DNA of 64,000 nucleotides, taken from the IMG/VR virus record IMGVR_UViG_3300045971_000163, positions 40,140 to 104,139 of that record; one strand, 5' to 3'. The DNA is from a virus. The notes beneath the pieces were generated by a model. That model saw only the letters and a list, made by a program, of their open reading frames with translations, was not told the origin of the DNA and made no database searches. Made by a program: the position numbers and the translations under genes. This document shows, one piece after another, positions 26,501 to 35,561 of the stretch (position 1 is its first letter; each line of letters opens with the position of its first letter).

Positions 26501-29500
26501 TTATCTGGGATTTTAGCGAAAGTTGAGTTTTCTTTGACCAGTTCATATTCATTGTGTGACAATATGCTATTTTTAATGTTTGAGTAGTTAACTCGCAAAA
26601 TCGTGTCGTCTGCAGACAGCAACGAGTCAATGTTCACTAACGCAACGGCATTGTCCTTAATAACTTCCGCATAAGCTATGCCTTCTGTAGCTGGGCTATT
26701 AATCAAACTGGCAATACGCACTATACTCGCCCGTCGTGTGTTTGTCGCTGCATCTAATGTGTCTTTACCCGTTACCCAAAAGTAGTAGGTTGATTGGATA
26801 ACGCCGGTTACATTGTTTACTGCTAATTTTTCAGTGTATGCTGTATTACTACTGTAAACAGGTACGCCTGGCCCAGTGTAACTTGCTGGCGGCACTGTAC
26901 TCTTGACCCACTCGCATACTACAATCTCAGAGCCTGGGAACATTTGCCCCCAGTGTCTAATACGGTAATCTAAACCGTCTTGCTCGTAGTCTATATAGCG
27001 AACTTTAGATAAATCCCACCATACTTGACCAACTTTTTCTTCACCCCATACAAAAGTTTGATCCAGTGTAGTATCCGCCACGTGCGTGGTGTTGTACTGA
27101 GCTGGGTCATATGAGGTTTTGTAAGTAATATCTTGTTCCGCAATGCCAAGAATTTTGCCCTTAGCTGGATCAATATAATCAAGTGTATCAATAATTTGCT
27201 GTGTTTTCTTACTGTAAACCATCAAGCCGTCAATGCTTTCTAAATCAACTGTTGGGCTTTCTGATCTAAATAATGCCCAACCTGGAGTTTTGTTTTTGTT
27301 TGTAAAGTATGCAACACCACCGACGTCTAACGCCGTGTGATCATTTGTTGGCGATCCAACAAATATACCACCGTTGGCTGCTGCAAGTGCCGCCCCAAAG
27401 TTATCGCCCATACTAATAACTGAACTAGACAGGGATTGTGTGAACGAGTATACTGTTTCTGTAGCACTACGCAATGGCTCATAAACGTATACTGCACCAG
27501 CATTCGGAATACTGTCACTGAACATAGTAGTGCCACTATCTAGTAGGAAATCAGTATTATCTATTTGCATTGGGCCAAAGTTAGTTGCTCCTGAGCTAGA
27601 GATCGCAATTGCACCAGTTGCTGTATCTTCAGCAAACGCCACACCAAAATACTCTAGTGATTCGCTAAATGGTTTCTTTATTACTTGTACTATGTTAAAG
27701 TTACCAGTGCCGTCATTGACTAATCTATACACAACACCTGCGTGGTTGTCGTCTGTGATCTGGAATGGAGAACCAATCAACAACTCGTTGTTAGCAGTAA
27801 ACATTACTGTTTGTCCAAACTTTTCATTTGCTTGCGGTACTAATGACTCTATAACGTCAGTGACCGTAGTAAATGTAAATGTGCCTGGTACTGGCTCTGC
27901 TCTCTTGTATACAAATACTTTACCAGCATTAACTATGGCATTGCTTGGTGCTGTAGTAGCAGATATTACTAACAATGAGCCATCACTGTTTGTAGCAATA
28001 GAATCACCAAAGTTAATACCAGGTAACACTAAAGTATCTACTAGAATAGGATCAGACAATATAGTTTTAGTAAACGTTGTGGTGCTATTATCAAACGTCA
28101 TTATAAATTTAGCAAAACAAAGAACTGTGCCTTCTGTTGGCGACGATACAAAGAACCACATATCGTCTTTACTAATTGCAATACTATGACCATAGCTGTC
28201 ATTAGGCAACACTATTTCATCTGGTTCTATTGATGCCTGCTGTAAATTTTCTAAACTATAGTGAAGCAATTTGGTAGACAAATCCAAAGGATCAGTATGT
28301 GCATTTTGTGCACTAACTACGTATGACTTCGTGTTCATTGCGGCCGTTTTGCCTACAATGTAGTTATTGTTGTATTCCTCAATACCACCAACACCATTGT
28401 CCCTATACTTTAATAGGTGTGTAATGCTTGAACTCTTTAAGTATTCACCTGTAGCAGATTTAACATACATTGTCAAGCTATTTGATGTATTTCCTGGCGA
28501 GGTAACGATGACCACGCTGCCGTTGAAAGTAGACACTGTTGCCCCAAAGTTGCCATTAGCAACTTCGGTAAACTCTGTTAGGTTGGCTGAAAAATCCCAC
28601 AGTGAAGACTTTTTGTAAACTCCCCACTTAGCATCTATCGTGTTGTCCACCCACAGCATATCCGTATCAAGCCAGTCAAACACTGGTGGCGTCTTAGTAA
28701 CGATGTCTACGATTTCATTCACCCGTAAGCTATACAGTGTAAACATTGTGCCTGTGCCTTCTAAGCTTGGCACGGTTAGCATAGATTTTTCAAGTGTCGT
28801 AGAGATTGCTGCCACGATTGTATTAGCATCCTCCACTTGCGTTACCTTGTAGAACCCATCTACGGAGTCCATAAAGTTTTTCACTGTGAAGATATCGTTC
28901 ACTGCTAAGTGGTGTGGGCCGTCCGTTGAGAACCGTGCAGTTGTGTCAAGGTTGTAGTCTACGTTTGTTAGCATTGCTGCTGCTTGCGACACCCTAAACA
29001 CATTCCAATCACTCTTCAAGTCTTTCGCTACCCAGATCTTGAAACCTGCGTATAGTCTTGGCAACAATGCGTCTAATGCTGATGAGTGCTGTAAATCAAA
29101 CACCGTTGCGTCTATGTCATTCAAGTTTACATAGCCAGCAGTAAGTAAATCACCGTCGTATAGTGATGTCACTGACCTGTTGTTGAATAGCGTTGGTGTA
29201 AACTCACGAGATTTTTTATACAGTGTATTTTTGTTCTCTGCCACTGCGGCAATCGTAGAAGCCACTGCTCCAGGTTCAGTAAACTCCACAGTAAGCGGGA
29301 TATTCTTATATTTGCTGTCGGACAGTTGTACTTCCACAAACTTGTCTGTACCAGTGGCACCGTATTCACCAACTCTAAATGCCCATTCTTCGTTTACTTG
29401 AACATCACCCATCAAGTTATTAAACGTAGCAGATGTCAGTGCAGTAATGGCGTCTGTTGTGCCCTTGTCGCGGATATAGCCTTGGTAGAACTTAGTTTGT

Positions 29501-32500
29501 GACGTTGAGTTAATACCCAAGTCAGTTAAGTATGAACGTTCTTGGTAACCAATCAAGTTTGAACTATGAGATTGTATTTTCTCGTTAACCACGTTTGAGT
29601 CAACGTCATACATATCTATAAACTTGCTTGCGTTGTAAGATAAGTTAGGTAACAAGCTTGGTTTTATTGACTGGTTGACTGCTACAGCCCATTGCCCGAA
29701 GTTAAACGCAGTAGCAGCATCAATGTTGTCAATGGCAGTGTATATTATATTTTTATACTTGACTATCTCACCCTTTCTGTAATCAGATCCAGATGACCAG
29801 TTTTTGTATGCCGCGCCATAGTAAATAAAACCTGGTGGCGTTAGTTGTCCATCCCACGCACCTGTCTTGTTACCTATAACTTTTAATCTGAACTGTCTGT
29901 TACCCAACTCTGGTGAGTAGATTACATCGTTGAATGCAGTTTTGTTATCAAATACTAATACGTGCTCAAACTGCACCATATCAATGTCAGCAAATCCAAC
30001 AGTGTTGCCCACTGCTGAGCCAATCTCAAATGTTTGCCCCTCGCGTACTACGTTAAACTCAGTAGTTGGTATCAAGTTAAAGTTTGTATCTAATATCTTA
30101 GACCCAAGTGGCAGGTTATTGATTTGATCCGCAACAGCATTAGCGTAAATAACTTTAATCTTGTCCTTCACTGGACTCAATACTACAATGTTTCCAATAG
30201 CCCAGCCTTGTTGTGACCAAGTTAAAAACTCTTTTGCTGACAATGGCCAATCCATTGCCTCGCCAAGTTCGCGGTTAAACTCATCGAATATAAAACCTTG
30301 CGATTCCAAATATCTGCCATAGCTAACTAAAAAGTCAACCACTTGCTGCTTGTTCTTAAACTCTGTACCATACGGAATATCTAACTTCACACGTTGGTAA
30401 TCTGAATAGATTGTGGCGCTAGAGTTGAATATGTTTATAGTGTAGTTATTAGACGTTACTTCACTAGGAATAATAGTAAAATATGGATTTGCTATATCAT
30501 ATCCGCTAACTGAAAATCCTGCTGCTGTTTTCTCAATAATAACCGCGCTATACGACAATCTCTCCACTGGAGATGATTTGTGTAAGTAGACAGCATAGTT
30601 TTCATCTGGCACCATGATTGAACTGTTAGTGCTAGATGGACTGCTTTGTTCAGCCAATACACGTAAAAATGTCTTATCACTAAACCCAGCCATCTTGTAT
30701 GCCAGTTTAACGTCAAGATTCTCTAATAGCGGTGTAAGTATAGAATCTGGTGTTAGCCCGTTAGAGGTTATATAATCCACTACCCAGTTTAAGTAGCCAG
30801 CATTGCGGGTCACTTCTTTACCAACTAGTTTACCATTGATTTTAAAATCCAACTTGGTTAGGCGCCTATTGCTCACTGACGACGTAAACTGATCAATAAG
30901 TGAATTTCTGTAGTAATCGTGAACTGACGATAGCTGGCCAAAATACACGCCTGGTCGCATTAGCGCCAATGCTTGCTGTACCGCAAAAGGATAGTTACTG
31001 GATTTTCTCCATGCTGACTCCACTGGACCACCGTCCCCAATAGCAAATGCTAAATCTGTCTTGCCGCCGTCAAAGTTGCTAACTAAAAACTCGTATGGGG
31101 CACGTAATTCGCCATTTTCAGTAACCGGAATTATTTTGGATAAGCCAGGGCGAGCATAATTTACATCAATACCTGCTCGTGTCCCTTCTCTAATCAATCC
31201 TAACTCCAAGTCACCCCATAACACCAAGTTACCACCAGTGTATGGTGCTGGACCATAATAGTTTTCCCACCAGGTTGGCTTCATGCCAAATCCTAAACAT
31301 TCCCATGGGCGGGCATGCGGTGCGTCTGTGTCGTAGAAATAGTTAAAAATTCCGCGCCAGTAACCAGGCAACGCTGATCCATTGACAGTATCAGTGAATG
31401 CGTTATATGTCCACGAGAATGGGTTACCGCTTGTATACCATTGGTTAGAGCTGTAATCAACCTTGTTGTTGCCTAACCAGCGTAAAAAGTTACGTGATAC
31501 AATATTGTCGAAGTCTGATTTTGCGTAGTTGGTATTTCTAAAACGTCCAGGTACAACGGAGTTGATATCAAATGTGTGGTGGTCGTATACTGCTTTAATA
31601 TTGTTATAAATGCGTAACTCTAATTCCATTAGCAAGTTATCGCGTATATCGCCAAACGCTGGGGTAATACTTCCATCGTGACCGCGTATTGCGTTTATTG
31701 GAGTTGTATACGTATTATCTAAAAACACCTCAGGGACAAACTTAGGGTATAGACCTAGTTTAGTAGGAGTTTCAGGAACGTAGCAACCGTCGGTATTGTT
31801 AAACGTAGTTATAGTTATTACATCATCATATGATAACTTATGTAAAAACTTAACCGCGGGCCGTGTTTGATTGAATATATAATCCTGGCCCTTAACTAAC
31901 TGCACGCCGTTTACATATACTAATACTGCCTTGCTGCCTAAGTCAATGTCATTGAAGATGCTGTCTATTTCGTATTCAGCAATTTCTTCGTTCAACACGA
32001 TATCAGTGATCATTGACCTGTTAGCATCGTACGGTACCATGTCGCTGTAGTACCAAGGCATTTGCCTATTTTTCACTGCGTTCAACGACTTCATAATCAT
32101 GTCAACACCAGTAGCGGGATCAGTGACACCCGCATCAACTACCATCGCGTATGATTCTAAGAATCTGTTTTTAAACTTAACATACTCGTTTTGCGCTAGG
32201 GTAATACTGTCAATGAAGTTAGTGTTGCTGTTAAGCAAAAATACCGAGCTATATGCTGCGGGTGCGCTATGTTGTAAAATCTTGCCGCCAATGTCTTTTA
32301 CAAATATATCACGCAAGTTGCTATTGCCTGGTACATTACCAGTAATAGACAAACTATTTTCAGCTAGCGCAGTTACGTGGGAACTAATCTGTCCTAAACT
32401 TAAATTGTCAAACTTTGCGTTAAGTGCGTTAAACTCTAAACTTGGTGGTACTTCGTAGTAACCGAGTGCTGACACTGACTCAGAGTGTAAAAAGATGTCA

Positions 32501-35500
32501 ACTTTGTCTCCAGCAGCGATAGTAGACAATATTTTCACTGCTAACCGTACACCGTACGAAACGATCATATAGTCAGTGGTGGTGATAAGTTTATTGTTTA
32601 CATACACCTTAATATTTGGAGTACGTTTATTTTTCTTAGGCAATATGTCTATTTCAAAGAATGATGTTTTACCATCGCAAATATGCGAAATATTTTGATA
32701 CTGCTTTGTTTGCTCTACATTTTTCTCCCACAAGTTGCGTAACGCAAATGTGTCAATGTCAGTAATTTTACCAACAAACATATTTCCTATTAGGTGAGGT
32801 GTTTTCACCTTGTTCAATATGGTCGTAAACTCTTCTGTGTCAAAGTTATTTTGGAACACGATATCGCCAATGTTTGAAAAGTTGCGATACGATAAAGGGA
32901 ATTTCAATACTGTGTCTGTGTGGCCGTTACCAGTTTTATACGAGAATATTTTGCTGCCAGTGAACGTTGTACCAGGGTAGAATGCTACGTCTGATGCACT
33001 GTGTTTGTTCTCATCTAAGATGTCAAACAGTGGTGGTACGTTAATTGTTGTCTTTTGCTGAGCTGCTACCCATTCAGTTCCGTTAAACCAAAATGTAGTA
33101 CCTGTTACTAAGCCAACGTTATCAGCTAATACACCAGTTAGCACAATGCCCGCTGACGCCATTTTTGCTGGTAACTTAGAAAAATCTATTTGCCTAGCAT
33201 CTTTGTTAAACAACTGAGCTTTTGTTGCTCCACTAAGTGGAACAAGAGGAACCAACACACTACTTTTCGCAGTAACTGACTGATTTGTGACGATTGGCTC
33301 GTTAACTAGATCCGTTAAGTGCGCTTTTTTAACTGCGTTTATATCAATTGCGTCAATACTAAACACTTTATCTTTCACCGTGACATCGGAATCATTTGCA
33401 AAAATAATCTGGGCATTGCGTGAAATCCCCGCTGATTCCCAAAAAGTTTTATACTTGCTCGTTTGCACTAGCTGTATACTAGATCCAACACCAGTAACAT
33501 AATAATTTTTGCCCCTGTACTCTGCCTGAACTATTTTCTGTCCGAAAATAATAAGTAAACCATTTGCAAATTTAACGTTATTGGGACCAACATACTCTGT
33601 CTGTCCTAAAAAGTCGTTAACATTAAACGGATCAGTACTAGTACCTGGATCAATAACTAACCTGTTAACAATGGAACCCTCAACCTCGTTCATTGCGCTA
33701 ACTACTGTGAAGTCCAGCACATCAATATTAGAGTGGTAGTTAGTGCCGTAGTTAAACAGTTTTAAGTCTGCTTCAAACTCAATGATGGGACGTTTTGCCC
33801 TCATTGTATAATCCACGTTCGGCGTAGTATTATTGTATGTCGCTGTAGCTAGGATTACATCAGTATGGAACCAACGATTTGTTCTTGACCAAGCATTGCC
33901 GTCCACGCTAGCACGATTTATAGTAATGTAATCTGGCGTAAGTGGGCCATCTAAAATTTGATCATATTCACCATCGTCATACCCGTATAAATCAAACGGA
34001 ACCGTATCTACATTGGTGTCAAACTCAGGAGTAATAAGTGAGCTAACATCTACTAATCTAATGCTTGTGCCAACCCCCTCAACGTAGTAATCTTTTCCAC
34101 GATACTCTTCTTGAACTACGTTCCTGCCAAAGTTTATTTTTAGCCCATTGGTAAACGTTACCTTGTTGGGGCTTATATATTGTTTTTTACCTAAAAAGTC
34201 AGTAACATCCAATGGGTTGTCTGGGTTAGTAACTAATTTTATACGCCCGAAGAATTGTTGATCTGTTCCATCGTTATACCACAACTCAGTCAATGTAGCC
34301 GTTATTAACGGCACTTCAGTGATTGTACGCTCATCACTGCGGTAAAATTCTTTTGCCGCGTTCAGTGAGCCTGCTTTAATATATACTTTGTTACGTACTG
34401 GAATAGGAGTTATAGGGTTAAGTCTCACAACTTTATCACCGTTGACCTCAATAATGGCGATTTCCCATACACCAAATCTAGCATCACCAGTAATAATTCT
34501 ACCAGCAGAATAAGGTATTCTGTTAGTAATAACAGACGGCACAAGAGGAGTACCGTCAGTCATTGACCCGTCCTCGCCCCAGTTTCCATTGGCGTAAATA
34601 CCTGGTTCTTTCCAAGCATCATCAGTCATATCGTTGTTGATGAAAATCAACTTCCTACCAGCAACAATATCAGTAGCACCATCTATGCCGCCATTTTTAA
34701 TAACGGTTGAAAGCAGTTGATTGCTAAGTTGCGAAAATGCAGTGGTTGATGCGTAGTCTACATCTGTTGCTGCGTATGGCATTTCAGTGTAGAATGCTTG
34801 CGCGGTGATAGGCGGCACCGTAAAGGTTATAGTACCAGCGTCAGTGCCGTTTTCAGAAACACCCATAACATTACGTGTGTTAATGTTGGCTTGATTTTTA
34901 CGGAAACCTGACACGCCTGGATCTGTTTGAATCCAAAACTTGAATCCCGGCTGATTCACGATGAAAGTGTATGTGCCGCCTCGTGCTAGCACAATGTCAG
35001 GATTTTCAGAATTTTTCGCGTTGCTAAACTTGTATGAGTTCGTTGATGTATCACGTGTTACTGTAAACGTACTGTCTGTGTCAACCAAACCTGTAAATAC
35101 CTCAACTGCATCTGGACCGTGTGGCATCCAGTAATACTGATTAAAGTTAACCAGCTTATCAAAATCCACCAACCCATTAAACGAGTATGCTTCGTTCGCA
35201 AACAAGCGAGAGTGATTCGCAGCAGATCCACCGTAATATTCAATCTGTTGCAGTAAGTCTGTATAGCTACCAAAAAAGTTAATATTGTTGTCAGAGTCTG
35301 TAGAAACTACACTTGGCTCAAACTGATAGTTTTGGCGAGAAGTGCTTGGCTCAGGGAGATAGTTGTCTGTTGAGTGATATGTTGGTGCAAATTTACGGCC
35401 AATATATCCGTTAAGCTTCTTAAAATTTGGCTCTGCTATTAACTGATCAACAGTAGCATTTAAAAACTTTCTGTTGGCAGGAGTTTTAAAAACTTCTGGC

Positions 35501-35526
35501 AGAAAATTAATAGTTTTAGTAGACAT
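23557..35526 (-). CDS. Giant virion structural protein (3,989 residues), baseplate-associated
   Basis: One uninterrupted frame of nearly 12 kb. The N-terminus (STKTINFLPEVFKTPANRKF) resembles, as I recall, very large structural proteins of marine T4-like phages. Seen inside: a duplicated block of about 64 residues (about 432-495 and 627-690) with DFLG, a PN-V-F-NGL strand and EYRGK-YYV-GVG; at about 2320-2745 six or so FG-GAP-like blades (FGDSIATNSDGSLLVIS, FGQTVMFTANNELLIGSP, GGIFVGSPTNDH) that would form a beta-propeller; near the C-terminus GYGYSLPP and NPGSGYTSTPEL fibre-type motifs. It lies directly after gp6, so it probably attaches to the baseplate wedge. The RBS is TAGGATTA, about 6 nt before the start codon. 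Function inferred: host recognition or a baseplate appendage. Confidence 0.75.
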   Translation of the reverse strand: MSTKTINFLPEVFKTPANRKFLNATVDQLIAEPNFKKLNGYIGRKFAPTYHSTDNYLPEPSTSRQNYQFEPSVVSTDSDNNINFFGSYTDLLQQIEYYGGSAANHSRLFANEAYSFNGLVDFDKLVNFNQYYWMPHGPDAVEVFTGLVDTDSTFTVTRDTSTNSYKFSNAKNSENPDIVLARGGTYTFIVNQPGFKFWIQTDPGVSGFRKNQANINTRNVMGVSENGTDAGTITFTVPPITAQAFYTEMPYAATDVDYASTTAFSQLSNQLLSTVIKNGGIDGATDIVAGRKLIFINNDMTDDAWKEPGIYANGNWGEDGSMTDGTPLVPSVITNRIPYSAGRIITGDARFGVWEIAIIEVNGDKVVRLNPITPIPVRNKVYIKAGSLNAAKEFYRSDERTITEVPLITATLTELWYNDGTDQQFFGRIKLVTNPDNPLDVTDFLGKKQYISPNKVTFTNGLKINFGRNVVQEEYRGKDYYVEGVGTSIRLVDVSSLITPEFDTNVDTVPFDLYGYDDGEYDQILDGPLTPDYITINRASVDGNAWSRTNRWFHTDVILATATYNNTTPNVDYTMRAKRPIIEFEADLKLFNYGTNYHSNIDVLDFTVVSAMNEVEGSIVNRLVIDPGTSTDPFNVNDFLGQTEYVGPNNVKFANGLLIIFGQKIVQAEYRGKNYYVTGVGSSIQLVQTSKYKTFWESAGISRNAQIIFANDSDVTVKDKVFSIDAIDINAVKKAHLTDLVNEPIVTNQSVTAKSSVLVPLVPLSGATKAQLFNKDARQIDFSKLPAKMASAGIVLTGVLADNVGLVTGTTFWFNGTEWVAAQQKTTINVPPLFDILDENKHSASDVAFYPGTTFTGSKIFSYKTGNGHTDTVLKFPLSYRNFSNIGDIVFQNNFDTEEFTTILNKVKTPHLIGNMFVGKITDIDTFALRNLWEKNVEQTKQYQNISHICDGKTSFFEIDILPKKNKRTPNIKVYVNNKLITTTDYMIVSYGVRLAVKILSTIAAGDKVDIFLHSESVSALGYYEVPPSLEFNALNAKFDNLSLGQISSHVTALAENSLSITGNVPGNSNLRDIFVKDIGGKILQHSAPAAYSSVFLLNSNTNFIDSITLAQNEYVKFKNRFLESYAMVVDAGVTDPATGVDMIMKSLNAVKNRQMPWYYSDMVPYDANRSMITDIVLNEEIAEYEIDSIFNDIDLGSKAVLVYVNGVQLVKGQDYIFNQTRPAVKFLHKLSYDDVITITTFNNTDGCYVPETPTKLGLYPKFVPEVFLDNTYTTPINAIRGHDGSITPAFGDIRDNLLMELELRIYNNIKAVYDHHTFDINSVVPGRFRNTNYAKSDFDNIVSRNFLRWLGNNKVDYSSNQWYTSGNPFSWTYNAFTDTVNGSALPGYWRGIFNYFYDTDAPHARPWECLGFGMKPTWWENYYGPAPYTGGNLVLWGDLELGLIREGTRAGIDVNYARPGLSKIIPVTENGELRAPYEFLVSNFDGGKTDLAFAIGDGGPVESAWRKSSNYPFAVQQALALMRPGVYFGQLSSVHDYYRNSLIDQFTSSVSNRRLTKLDFKINGKLVGKEVTRNAGYLNWVVDYITSNGLTPDSILTPLLENLDVKLAYKMAGFSDKTFLRVLAEQSSPSSTNSSIMVPDENYAVYLHKSSPVERLSYSAVIIEKTAAGFSVSGYDIANPYFTIIPSEVTSNNYTINIFNSSATIYSDYQRVKLDIPYGTEFKNKQQVVDFLVSYGRYLESQGFIFDEFNRELGEAMDWPLSAKEFLTWSQQGWAIGNIVVLSPVKDKIKVIYANAVADQINNLPLGSKILDTNFNLIPTTEFNVVREGQTFEIGSAVGNTVGFADIDMVQFEHVLVFDNKTAFNDVIYSPELGNRQFRLKVIGNKTGAWDGQLTPPGFIYYGAAYKNWSSGSDYRKGEIVKYKNIIYTAIDNIDAATAFNFGQWAVAVNQSIKPSLLPNLSYNASKFIDMYDVDSNVVNEKIQSHSSNLIGYQERSYLTDLGINSTSQTKFYQGYIRDKGTTDAITALTSATFNNLMGDVQVNEEWAFRVGEYGATGTDKFVEVQLSDSKYKNIPLTVEFTEPGAVASTIAAVAENKNTLYKKSREFTPTLFNNRSVTSLYDGDLLTAGYVNLNDIDATVFDLQHSSALDALLPRLYAGFKIWVAKDLKSDWNVFRVSQAAAMLTNVDYNLDTTARFSTDGPHHLAVNDIFTVKNFMDSVDGFYKVTQVEDANTIVAAISTTLEKSMLTVPSLEGTGTMFTLYSLRVNEIVDIVTKTPPVFDWLDTDMLWVDNTIDAKWGVYKKSSLWDFSANLTEFTEVANGNFGATVSTFNGSVVIVTSPGNTSNSLTMYVKSATGEYLKSSSITHLLKYRDNGVGGIEEYNNNYIVGKTAAMNTKSYVVSAQNAHTDPLDLSTKLLHYSLENLQQASIEPDEIVLPNDSYGHSIAISKDDMWFFVSSPTEGTVLCFAKFIMTFDNSTTTFTKTILSDPILVDTLVLPGINFGDSIATNSDGSLLVISATTAPSNAIVNAGKVFVYKRAEPVPGTFTFTTVTDVIESLVPQANEKFGQTVMFTANNELLIGSPFQITDDNHAGVVYRLVNDGTGNFNIVQVIKKPFSESLEYFGVAFAEDTATGAIAISSSGATNFGPMQIDNTDFLLDSGTTMFSDSIPNAGAVYVYEPLRSATETVYSFTQSLSSSVISMGDNFGAALAAANGGIFVGSPTNDHTALDVGGVAYFTNKNKTPGWALFRSESPTVDLESIDGLMVYSKKTQQIIDTLDYIDPAKGKILGIAEQDITYKTSYDPAQYNTTHVADTTLDQTFVWGEEKVGQVWWDLSKVRYIDYEQDGLDYRIRHWGQMFPGSEIVVCEWVKSTVPPASYTGPGVPVYSSNTAYTEKLAVNNVTGVIQSTYYFWVTGKDTLDAATNTRRASIVRIASLINSPATEGIAYAEVIKDNAVALVNIDSLLSADDTILRVNYSNIKNSILSHNEYELVKENSTFAKIPDKIVAKLIDSLAGTDMMGNLVPDNKLTPAERYGVAIRPKQTMIVNRQKALRVFAGYVNSVLKKQPAASEFNLDTLYLVENIPTEYMYIAEVNTIEELSYLNPHALPVDGKVLVKSDNGYNNQWAIYIVQADFTYTIFRTQSYATTDYWEFDDWYDSAFDFTVKPTYTVPTFKDISKLTKLAYSNVVFVKDNGKGKFAFYRIEADLTHTLVGLQDGTIQISNSFWAHESSDIGFDNANFDEVRFDLNPTIEIRNIFNAVKNDLFTGALEGEFNNLFFIMLNYILSEQRMVDWAFKTSFISVLHKLRKLEQFPSYIRDNQTFYEEYIKEVKPYRTKIREYIVEYEAATTANVTPTDFDLPAYFDTDLNVWRSPSGEHARDDLLLASDTKYADWKANYTYSIESVKMSSQGYGYSLPPTVLAVGGGGSGAVLEAVIDFYTGAIVKINVINPGSGYTSTPELQILGDGIDAAGEQTAKGYVMMRNNTIRSFDSTLTFDRISYVPDTIDAANSYSNAANRVDQFYNPVPGMPPKDYARLFTGGGYTADQVVGATFLDTDEEKTIIESFFNVPDADGSIELGNSYFIDKYNSHAPEEYVPGLMLDTLDMQVFTLPADMSTTQVIGYRIVKPMKYVANYATTLAADLLPADLTIQLTDVSMFSDPTFSHFDASVPPQPVYKTYDQVNPLPVFIEGEKFLFYGVDYVANTLTLRSRDINTVIHPMARTTEVSPGNFTTVMTEVFTSAPDWEFKRISAASTTTLVAPLYSQDSWIVTFDTGSKVVRALNEADALLFARKQTGNTSALVSVVKAPGQIAVADTSGLPTPNPSLLRPGVVYINGERIVYYGIDRSNNLLLNLRRGTNGTGVAAVHDIGSRVVDASEYQTIPGDTAVPQRTWLNDSVPNADNVIAVPYATTDRIVDGVGLFDSGTIQARFLHAGRSFLPSAPGDLGGRIDPNANNTRFDDDGFGEYGTPVHPYDIDPFDSYIIG

Positions 35527-35561
35527 TCATTAATCCTAATTTATACAGCGTATCTGTATAT

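Noticed and set aside
27530-28189. Plus-strand frame of 219 codons opposite the giant gene
   Set aside because: It is antisense to the FG-GAP-like region whose minus-strand product is convincing; no promoter or RBS.
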